Shown here: one piece after another, positions 1 through 5,824 of the stretch
Numbering within the stretch: position 1 is the first letter of the stretch
How the letters are laid out: the number at the start of each line of letters is the position of its first letter
Assembly: GCA_947371715.1 (NCBI GenBank)
Contig: CANBQQ010000041.1
Location: 1 to 13,280, forward strand
Source of the DNA: Flavipsychrobacter stenotrophus
Lineage (GTDB): Bacteria; Bacteroidota; Bacteroidia; Chitinophagales; Chitinophagaceae
Length of the DNA stretch: 13,280 nucleotides
Direction of reading: 5' to 3'
The notes under the pieces: generated by a model
Seen by the model: the letters and a program-made list of their open reading frames with translations, nothing else
What the model was told of the DNA's origin: nothing
Database searches by the model: none
Made by a program: the position numbers and the translations under genes

Positions 1-36
1 CTATCGTTTGTAAAACAATTGGCTACATGCGCATAA
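1..36 (+). CDS. 3' end of an upstream gene (partial), overlapping the rsmD start
   Basis: Reading frame 1 is open from the first base and ends in TAA at 34-36, giving a C-terminal tail LSFVKQLATCA. If real, the gene overlaps the rsmD start codon by 10 bases, a common arrangement in co-transcribed bacterial genes. In related Bacteroidota I recall a DUF3822 family gene next to rsmD and coaD, which would fit, but eleven residues cannot identify a family. The rsmD frame is also open upstream of its ATG, so this assignment is weak. Confidence 0.3.
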   Translation, partial: LSFVKQLATCA

Positions 37-581
37 TAGGCGGCGAATTTGGCGGCAGGCGATTTAATCCACCTGCCAATATTCCGGCACGGCCTACTAC
101 CGAACTGGCCAAAGAGGCCCTGTTCAATATACTTAGCAATAGTATAGACCTGGAAGACATTAAAACCCTTGACCTGTTTAGTGGAACAGGAAGCATAACC
201 TATGAACTGGCATCGAGAGGAGCAGGAATGGTTACGGCTATAGAAAAAGACGAGAAGAGTTTCGCCTTCATTAAAAAGATGGCGTCCGACCTGAAGATAA
301 TTGACAGAACTACAATTATAAGGGGAGATGTATTCAAATATCTGAAACAATGTACAGAGCAATTCGATCTTATTTTTGCCGACCCACCCTATGCTTTGGC
401 CAACATTGACGAATTGCCCAAACTTGTGTTTGAAAAGAACTTGCTTGTGCCCGGCGGCATATTTGTGATGGAACACGGCAACCGAAATAATTATGAAAAG
501 CACCCCAACTTTTCAAGATCAAAGAACTACGGTACTTCTTTATTTACCATCTTTACAGCACCCAATAACATAACTGAATAA
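27..581 (+). CDS. rsmD: 16S rRNA (guanine(966)-N2)-methyltransferase RsmD
   Basis: This cytoplasmic enzyme uses S-adenosylmethionine to methylate N2 of G966 of 16S rRNA during 30S assembly. The 184-residue length is normal for the family. Visible motifs are the N-terminal MRIIGGEFGGRR segment, RPTTELAKEALFNIL (residues 22-36), the SAM-binding motif I DLFSGTG (49-55), the acidic end of strand 2 at E73, D101 at motif III, and the catalytic DPPY (119-122) typical of N2-guanine and N6-adenine methyltransferases. The ATG at 27 is chosen because MRIIGG is the usual family start, although the frame stays open upstream. The stop is separated by one base from the coaD start, so the two are almost certainly co-transcribed. 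Confidence 0.95.
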   Translation: MRIIGGEFGGRRFNPPANIPARPTTELAKEALFNILSNSIDLEDIKTLDLFSGTGSITYELASRGAGMVTAIEKDEKSFAFIKKMASDLKIIDRTTIIRGDVFKYLKQCTEQFDLIFADPPYALANIDELPKLVFEKNLLVPGGIFVMEHGNRNNYEKHPNFSRSKNYGTSLFTIFTAPNNITE

Positions 582-582
582 C

Positions 583-1041
583 ATGGAGCGTATCTGTTTA
601 TTTCCCGGCACTTTTGACCCGATAACCAAGGGCCACGTAGACATTATAGAGCGGGCAGTATCTCTTTTTGACAAACTGGTAATAGGCATAGGCACCAACT
701 CGTCGAAACAACCCATGTATAGCCTGGAGCAGCGTGTGGACTGGATAAAGGAAATATTCAAGAATGATCCGCGTATAGTTGTGACCGGGTATAGCGGATT
801 GACAGTTGACTACTGTAAGCAGATAAATGCCCATTATGTTCTGCGTGGTATCCGCTATATAAGTGATTTTGAATACGAAAAGGCCATAGCGGATATGAAC
901 CGTATGCTGGCACCGCAGATAGAAACGATCTTCCTTACCTGTTCTCCCCTCTATTCGACCATATCATCCACCCTTGTGCGTGATGTGATCCGTAACGGAG
1001 GCAATGCAGGGATGTTTTTGCCTGATGAGGTGAAAATATAA
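583..1041 (+). CDS. coaD: Phosphopantetheine adenylyltransferase (PPAT)
   Basis: PPAT transfers AMP from ATP to 4'-phosphopantetheine to form dephospho-CoA, the penultimate step of coenzyme A synthesis, in the cytoplasm. The 152-residue protein matches the bacterial CoaD length. It begins with the nucleotidyltransferase signature (LFPGTFDPITKGH, residues 6-18) containing the T-x-G-H motif at 15-18. It has the substrate-binding LRGIR segment at 87-91 and the C-terminal ISSTLVRDV motif (127-135) that contacts the ATP phosphates. It follows rsmD by one base, a pairing also seen in many other bacteria. No clear hairpin plus T-tract terminator is visible just after the stop. Confidence 0.96.
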   Translation: MERICLFPGTFDPITKGHVDIIERAVSLFDKLVIGIGTNSSKQPMYSLEQRVDWIKEIFKNDPRIVVTGYSGLTVDYCKQINAHYVLRGIRYISDFEYEKAIADMNRMLAPQIETIFLTCSPLYSTISSTLVRDVIRNGGNAGMFLPDEVKI

Positions 1042-1403
1042 GTAAATATTTAAAAGTAAAAACCACACACATCTATCGTTGCGATCAATGTCGAAAGGTG
1101 TTTAGCCCTCTTTATCTAGACGTCCGATACCTTCGGCATCGCCCTCAAATTTGTATCTATTTTGCTATAAACATCTGATACCTTCGGCATCATAACATGC
1201 ATTTCAACTTCGCCATGACGTACGAGGAGCGAATTTTGATGTACAATTGGACTACATAGCAACAACAACTCAACTAATTTGAGGCAGCAACCTTACGCTT
1301 CAATAAATAAATACTTCTCAAAAATTTGCGCACGGGGCGTAAGGACAATAATAGTGCTACCAGCATTGGTGATTGTGTTGCTTTTTAAATTGTTACAGAT
1401 GGC
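1042..1403. other. Intergenic region without a supported gene
   Basis: This 362-base stretch separates coaD from the 3' end of a minus-strand gene. I see no convincing coding region, only short open stretches such as a 14-codon one starting at 1215. It holds the repeated motif described separately (1123-1191). The segment around 1200-1245 has the look of intergenic spacer rather than decayed coding sequence. No tRNA or riboswitch was recognised. Confidence 0.6.
1123..1191. repeat. Two direct copies of an 18-base near-palindromic motif
   Basis: The sequence TC(C/T)GATACCTTCGGCATC occurs at 1123-1140 and again at 1174-1191 with one difference, 51 bases apart. Fifteen bases (1126-1140 and 1177-1191) are identical. 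Each copy is itself an imperfect inverted repeat: GATACC can pair with GGCATC around a TTC loop, with one A/C mismatch. A looser copy in the opposite orientation may lie at 1086-1100 (CAATGTCGAAAGGTG). This could be a small intergenic repeat family, a regulator binding pair, or chance conservation. Only genome-wide counting would tell. Confidence 0.55.
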
Positions 1404-1673
1404 TTACGCTGCTCTCATTTGTTTCTCGATCTCCTGCTTTATCAGCGGCATAAGATAGCTGTACTCGGTGTTGGTATCAGCAACCCAATTATATCTTTTA
1501 GTTAACGGATTTGCAATTGCTTCCAGAATGAATATGCCTGCCCCTTTTATCTCACAGGTAAAAAATTTACCCGATGGCATTGCCTTCCCTCTTACATCAA
1601 TGTTATAGCATTGCTGGTTGTATACAATGCTTAATGGCAAAAACAATATTGGTCGTGTATAGGTTTCGTTCAT
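1404..1673 (-). CDS. Small conserved hypothetical protein, paralogue of the gene at 1967-2230
   Basis: The 89-residue product has no signal peptide or membrane segment and no domain I can name. It is supported as a real gene because it aligns without gaps to the divergently encoded 87-residue protein at 1967-2230. By hand, 25 of 73 positions are identical over residues 12-84, including FTC at 38-40, EA at 51-52, Y61, W63, and a shared EIEK near the C-terminus (81-84). The pattern of short alternating hydrophobic strands followed by a C-terminal helix suggests a small beta-rich fold, perhaps a binding or regulatory domain. This is inference only. It is transcribed away from its paralogue from the shared region 1674-1966. 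Confidence 0.7.
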   Translation of the reverse strand: MNETYTRPILFLPLSIVYNQQCYNIDVRGKAMPSGKFFTCEIKGAGIFILEAIANPLTKRYNWVADTNTEYSYLMPLIKQEIEKQMRAA

Positions 1674-1966
1674 TTTCCCCGATGTATTAAAAAGTAAAAC
1701 AATTTTGTTTTCAGGTGAATTGTTTTGTTATTTTTTTTAATACCTTAATCATTTGTTAATGCAATCTAAACAGAAAAATTCAATTAACCAACTGTTTACA
1801 AATGTTTTATATTGTAATTTATTTAGACTGTACTGAAAGTTAAGAAAGAAGTACTTGGAAGCTCAGGGGTTTTAGCCTCAAACAAGAACTGAGTAATAAG
1901 ATGAAAATTTTGAGTAAAACAATCCGTTAAAAAAGTTGTATCGTAAGTAGTAAAAAACACACACTT
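1674..1966. promoter_or_regulatory. Divergent AT-rich intergenic region between two small paralogous genes
   Basis: This region lies between the starts of two divergent genes and so should hold promoters for both. It is strongly AT-rich, with a run of T at 1731-1738. No perfect Bacteroidota sigma-A pair (TTTG near -33, TAnnTTTG near -7) is visible. The nearest approach for the minus gene is a TAGATTG on the minus strand around 1762-1768 with a TTG about 20 bases upstream. For the plus gene, TAATTTAT around 1816-1823 is a weak candidate. No operator is evident. Confidence 0.4.
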
Positions 1967-2230
1967 ATGAACATGCTGGTAACTAAATCAACAATTAAGA
2001 TACCTATCGATATCCAATACAAGGGCGAGCACCATAAAGCAGAAATAGTGGGAAGAATACACCCGTTCAACAAGTACTTTACTTGCCGTATACCCGGAGA
2101 GAACTTATTGATCATGGAAGCCACCTACAACGAAACTTCACGACACTATCATTGGAAAGCTTGTACCCAGCACAGCTTTGCCTATATGGCTACGATGATT
2201 GGCAAAGAGATAGAGAAATTCTTCTCTTAA
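1967..2230 (+). CDS. Small conserved hypothetical protein, paralogue of the gene at 1404-1673
   Basis: The 87-residue protein lacks a signal peptide or transmembrane helix and appears cytoplasmic. Its gapless similarity to the minus-strand neighbour (shared KYFTC/KFFTC at 36-40, I-x-G at 42-44, EA at 51-52, Y-x-W at 61-63, EIEK at 81-84) is the evidence that both are expressed genes. It is richer in histidine than its partner (H22, H23, H32, H60, H62, H69) and has cysteines at 40 and 66. C40 is the only cysteine conserved between the two, which makes a redox or metal role possible but unproven. The start is the first ATG, after an A-rich leader (1946-1966). Confidence 0.72.
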   Translation: MNMLVTKSTIKIPIDIQYKGEHHKAEIVGRIHPFNKYFTCRIPGENLLIMEATYNETSRHYHWKACTQHSFAYMATMIGKEIEKFFS

Positions 2231-2512
2231 ATAACTGATCAGCAACCCAGATCTAAAAATGAAAAATCGGCACCATGAAAAAAATAATGATAAAATTTCT
2301 CGTCTATTATACTTCTGCAGAGGCGAATAGTAAGGTTATTGCCTTGACAGACAGTACGGAAGTGTTTCGAATAACCTTTAGTATGTCTTAGCCAATTTAC
2401 CTCCACTGTAAAATATTTTAAGATGGAGCAAAACCACTGTCATCAAATTGTCGTAAGTATTGTTGCCATTCCGGGCAAATAAGGACCGAAGACAAGTAAA
2501 ACATTAACTATC
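2231..2512. other. Intergenic region with minor ORFs and a 9-bp inverted repeat
   Basis: No convincing gene is seen. A 38-codon ORF at 2275-2391 begins MKKIMIKFLVYY and lacks a ribosome-binding site. A 19-codon ORF at 2423-2482 (MEQNHCHQIVVSIVAIPGK) is in frame with the next gene but separated from it by a stop codon. The arms AAGGTTATT (2332-2340) and AATAACCTT (2370-2378) form a 9-bp inverted repeat around 29 bases. The region should carry the promoter of the 2513-3535 unit, but I cannot point to a clear one. Confidence 0.5.
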
Positions 2513-2941
2513 ATGAATAAGAAACTGCTTAAAAAGATAGCCATTGGAACGATAACCGGCATTACCCTGTTGACAGTTGTACTGTGTGTACACATATACA
2601 TGGTAACCCGGCCAAAAGCGCCCGATGCCAATACTGTGGCCCTTGCAAGGATAGACATAAAGGAAGACATTGGTGATGCGGACGCAAGTAAGATAGGGGA
2701 ATGGCTATCGGCTAAAAAAGGCGTAGACCACTACCTGTGCAACACGCAGTCAGACATAGTAGTATTCAGCTTTCACCCGGCAATAGTGAGTGCCAATGAT
2801 ATAGCTGTAGAATTCAGTCATAAGCTTCATTACAACAGCACCAGGTACATTCCGGGCGCCGATGAATTAAAGGGAGGATGCCCGGTTGCCGCGACCTCCA
2901 TATCTTATAGAGCGTACAGTTTCATTAAACAGATATTCTAA
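2513..2941 (+). CDS. Membrane-anchored small protein with possible HMA-like (ferredoxin-like) domain
   Basis: The 142-residue protein starts with a short basic segment (NKKLLKK) and a hydrophobic helix at about residues 9-31. This should anchor it in the inner membrane with the rest in the periplasm. Residues 43-108 alternate strand and helix (ARIDIKEDI, DADASKIGEWLSAKKGV, DIVVFSFHP, SANDIAVEFSHKL). This resembles the beta-alpha-beta fold of heavy-metal-associated domains, but the CxxC metal site is absent. Cysteines are at 25, 76 and 123, the last in a GGCPV motif (121-125). It lies 21 bases upstream of the truncated-haemoglobin-like gene and is probably co-transcribed, so a shared redox or haem-related job is possible. 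The fold is judged by eye, and a different small alpha/beta fold is equally compatible. Confidence 0.65.
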   Translation: MNKKLLKKIAIGTITGITLLTVVLCVHIYMVTRPKAPDANTVALARIDIKEDIGDADASKIGEWLSAKKGVDHYLCNTQSDIVVFSFHPAIVSANDIAVEFSHKLHYNSTRYIPGADELKGGCPVAATSISYRAYSFIKQIF

Positions 2942-2962
2942 ACACCATAAAAACAATTAATT

Positions 2963-3535
2963 ATGAAGAGAACAGCGCTAATGCCCAAGGCATTATTAGG
3001 AACACTTTTGCTTGCACTTGCTATTTCGGTATTTTCTATTTCTTCGTGTAAGAAGAAAGACTCAGGCGGATCTACGATGACATTGTACGATTCACTGGGA
3101 GGAACAACAATGGTAGCCGACCCATATAACCCGGGCCAAATGGTAGAATCAGGCCGCCTGGGCATTCGCAAAGTGGTAGACAGCACCATATTTGTTATAG
3201 CGGGCGACACCGCCATTAATGGATACTTTACAGTATTGCTTGCAGAGGTAACATCAGGAAACACAACAGGTTTTGCTGCATTGAGCAAAAACCTAACAGA
3301 TTTTTTCTGTGTTGCCACAGGCGCTAAGAACTTTACCTACGGTGGTAAAAGTATGACAGCATCGCATGACCCTGCACAAAATTCAAGAATGAGTGCAAAG
3401 GCTGACAATGGCGATTTTGACGCCTTTGTTACAGATCTGGTTGCGGGTGCGCACAAAGTAGGATTATCGGATGTATTGATAGGACGTGTAGGTGCTGTAG
3501 TAGGTACGCTGAGAACACAGGTAGTACAACGATAG
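2963..3535 (+). CDS. Lipoprotein resembling group 1 truncated haemoglobin
   Basis: The 190-residue protein has a lipoprotein signal: a hydrophobic stretch, then lipobox ISSC with the lipidated Cys at 29, followed by KKKDSGGS. The rest follows the group 1 truncated globin pattern. LYDSLGG (41-47) matches the family start LYxxLGG, GIRKVVD (67-73) the B helix, FAALSKNLTDFF (104-115) the E helix, FTYGGKSMTASH (124-135) the F region, and DFDAFVTDLVAG with HKVGLSDVLI the G/H helices. H135 would be the proximal haem ligand. Two things are odd: about 15-20 extra residues between LYDSLGG and the B helix, and loss of the usual B-helix FY pair (here TI at 75-76), which suggests an altered distal pocket. 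The family binds O2, NO or CO, usually in the cytoplasm. An exported, lipid-anchored form suggests a periplasmic or outer-membrane role such as NO/O2 binding or electron transfer. Confidence 0.8.
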   Translation: MKRTALMPKALLGTLLLALAISVFSISSCKKKDSGGSTMTLYDSLGGTTMVADPYNPGQMVESGRLGIRKVVDSTIFVIAGDTAINGYFTVLLAEVTSGNTTGFAALSKNLTDFFCVATGAKNFTYGGKSMTASHDPAQNSRMSAKADNGDFDAFVTDLVAGAHKVGLSDVLIGRVGAVVGTLRTQVVQR

Positions 3536-3563
3536 AAAAAAGCAGAGTATTTATAGTAAACAC

Positions 3564-3589
3564 AGAGCGCCTTTCCAGGCGCTCTTTTT
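3564..3589 (+). terminator. Rho-independent terminator after the globin-like lipoprotein gene
   Basis: GAGCGCCT (3565-3572) and AGGCGCTC (3577-3584) form a perfect stem around TTCC, extended by an A-T pair, and are followed by TTTTTG. It ends the 2513-3535 unit about 30 bases after the stop. Confidence 0.9.
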
Positions 3590-3768
3590 GTTTGTGTACT
3601 AACGAGTTAGATAATAAACAAAGTGATTGAAAACCTTTACCAGAAAGCATTTCAGGAATTTATTTACCTAAATGCAATCCTTAGTTAAAAGCCATGCGTA
3701 TGTTAATGAGAAAGCCTTACCGGAATGGGGTCGATCAAATTTTTACCACATATTAAATCACCAATTTT

Positions 3769-5523
3769 ATGCAAAAGAACAAGTACTTTTTGAGAGGGCT
3801 ACGGATAATTCCAGCACTTCTCGGAGTGATGGCACTAGGGTTTACAGCAAACGCCTCGAGCCATAGAGAAGCTCCATTGATCTCGATTGATCCGACGGCG
3901 GATAACACTGACCTATATGCATTCAGGAGCCCGGACAACCCGAATACGATCACGATCATTGCCAACTATATACCGTTCGAGTCTGCAGAGGGCGGGCCTA
4001 ACTACTACAGCTTTGGCACTAACGTAAGGTATGAGATCCACATTAAGAACAAAACAACGACCATGGGTGATGATATCACCTACAGGTTTACCTTTTCACA
4101 TGTGAACCAGGACACTACAACGTTCTTCAACATAAGGCTGGGACAGCAAAATCTTAAAACGACCTACACGTGTCAAAAGAGTCTTGACGGTGGTACTACA
4201 TGGACAAGTATCCTTACTAATGGTGTTGTTCCGCCACCGAACATAGGGCCTCGCTCTATTGAAAATGCGGTAGTAGGCCTGGGCGCGCCAAACTATATGG
4301 CCCTTATGACAGGAGCGATAGGCACAGCAACCACAGGCGAAAGTATTTTCTGTGGTCCTGTAGATGATCCCTTTTTCGTGGATCTAGCAGGCGCTTTTGA
4401 CCTTGGCAATTTCCGCCCGAATGGATTAAGCACCGCTAATGCACCGAAAGATGCGCTTGCAAGATTCAACTGCCATACAATAGCACTTAAAATTCCGATC
4501 AATATGTTGCAGAAGAATGGCCTGGCCGTTACCGCTGCATCGAGCATACTTGATCCTGAGTTTGTTATAGGCGTGTGGGCTTCTGCCAGCAGGCAGCAGA
4601 TAAAAACCATATCTACAACATCTGAAGGTTATTCAGGATCATGGGTACAGGTAAGCCGCATAGGTATGCCATTGACCAATGAAGTAATAATACCAATAGG
4701 CATGAAAGACAAGTGGAATGCAACAAATCCTGCTAATGATGTGCAGTATGCCAAATACTTCAGCAACCCTGAGTTAGCACTTTATATGGATGATTCTCAG
4801 TTTGGAGGCGCTGTTCCGGCAATGAATGCACTACGTGTACAGTCAGCATCACTGGGAGCGTTTGACTTTAGAAACTACAAAAAAGGATTATGGTCGTTCA
4901 AGGGAACAGCCGCAGTAGCAGGTACAGCATTAGATGATGCAATATTCGGAACAATATTATTGCCGGATTCTATGAGTCCACGCGCAGTAGATATCCTACC
5001 GATATTCTTTACCGGTGTTCCTAATCTTGCTCCGTACCAACTAGCAACAGGCAAGCCAGCGGGCAACCCGTTGGGCAGAGGTAAGCCATTCATCAACAAC
5101 TTCTTACCAACATTGGGTGACATGCTTCGCCTGAATATGGCTGTACCCGTTACACCGCGTTCAGATCCGAACTTCAGCTCACTGGGTATAGTGAAAGCAG
5201 CGGTACTTGGCCTTACAGTTGCCATATACGCCGATACAAGTATACAGTTCATACCTAACATGGATGGTTTCCCTAATGGCCGTCGCCTTGAAGATGATGT
5301 TACAACCATAGAACTACAGGCAGTAAGTGGCGTAGCCCTTGCAGCAATAGGATTGTGGTATGACGATTATCATGGTGTAGGTTCCCCTGTTACTGCGCGC
5401 CTGGGTAATGTACTTGGATTTAATGCAGGTGTAGTAAAGAACGACACCACATTCCAGACAGCATTCCCTTATGTACAGCAGCCTTGGAGAGGATATGACT
5501 ACACATTGCAGGCCCGGTTCTAA
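3769..5523 (+). CDS. DUF4331 family exported protein, copy 1 (no sorting domain)
   Basis: The 584-residue protein has a signal peptide (basic MQKNKYFLRGLR, then a hydrophobic core) with an A-N-A site ending at residue 29. The mature chain would begin SSHREAP. SSHREAPLIS followed by ADNTDLYAF (44-52) is the hallmark of the DUF4331 family. NGRRLEDDV and GLWYDDY near the C-terminus are shared with copy 2. The biochemical function of the family is not established as far as I know. The expected N-terminal Ser-Ser-His has the geometry of an ATCUN copper/nickel site (see findings). Unlike copy 2, it stops right after the domain (PWRGYDYTLQARF) with no T9SS signal, so it should remain periplasmic. 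It has its own promoter region (3590-3768), where no clear consensus was found, and is 32 bases from copy 2. Confidence 0.88.
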   Translation: MQKNKYFLRGLRIIPALLGVMALGFTANASSHREAPLISIDPTADNTDLYAFRSPDNPNTITIIANYIPFESAEGGPNYYSFGTNVRYEIHIKNKTTTMGDDITYRFTFSHVNQDTTTFFNIRLGQQNLKTTYTCQKSLDGGTTWTSILTNGVVPPPNIGPRSIENAVVGLGAPNYMALMTGAIGTATTGESIFCGPVDDPFFVDLAGAFDLGNFRPNGLSTANAPKDALARFNCHTIALKIPINMLQKNGLAVTAASSILDPEFVIGVWASASRQQIKTISTTSEGYSGSWVQVSRIGMPLTNEVIIPIGMKDKWNATNPANDVQYAKYFSNPELALYMDDSQFGGAVPAMNALRVQSASLGAFDFRNYKKGLWSFKGTAAVAGTALDDAIFGTILLPDSMSPRAVDILPIFFTGVPNLAPYQLATGKPAGNPLGRGKPFINNFLPTLGDMLRLNMAVPVTPRSDPNFSSLGIVKAAVLGLTVAIYADTSIQFIPNMDGFPNGRRLEDDVTTIELQAVSGVALAAIGLWYDDYHGVGSPVTARLGNVLGFNAGVVKNDTTFQTAFPYVQQPWRGYDYTLQARF

Positions 5524-5824
5524 GACCAATTCATAACGAACTAAAAAAATCAATCATGAGCAATATTTTAAATAAACTATTTACGGCAGCAGCTATATGC
5601 ATGCTACCGCAGATACAGGCTGTAGCGTCGTCTCACAGAGAAGCGCCCCTGATATCGCTGGATGCACAGGCAGATAATACTGACCTGTATGTATTCCGCA
5701 GTCCATGTGATACCAACAAGGTGGTGATCATAGCTAACTATGTTCCATTCGAACATCCGGCAGGTGGACCAAACTGGTATTCATTCGGATCGAACGTACG
5801 ATATGAGATCCACATTAAGAACAA
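4030..5824 (+). repeat. Direct repeats shared by the tandem DUF4331 genes (23-base identical block at each end)
   Basis: The 23 bases at 4030-4052 (starting TATGAGATCCACATTAAG) recur exactly at 5802-5824, at the same codon positions of the two paralogues. They mark the duplication, and such blocks could support recombination between the copies. The rest of the genes has diverged more at the DNA level than at the protein level. Confidence 0.7.

Noticed and set aside
1123..1191. A CRISPR array
   Set aside because: There are only two clear repeat copies of 18 bases with a single 33-base interval, and no cas genes are nearby.
2513..2941. Calling the small membrane protein a copper chaperone or metal-binding HMA protein
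   Set aside because: The CxxC metal motif is absent and the fold is judged only by eye.
3672..3866. A 64-codon ORF overlapping the start of DUF4331 copy 1
   Set aside because: It overlaps about 100 bases of a well-supported gene in another frame, including its signal peptide, and its product has no recognisable feature.
4875..5309. A long minus-strand ORF (144 codons) and similar ones within the DUF4331 genes, such as 6053-6448
   Set aside because: These are antisense shadows. The plus-strand frames carry the family motifs and are conserved between the two paralogues.
5484..5523. C-terminal aromatic Phe of DUF4331 copy 1 as an outer-membrane barrel signal
   Set aside because: The preceding sequence is the end of the soluble DUF4331 body and there is no pattern of barrel strands.
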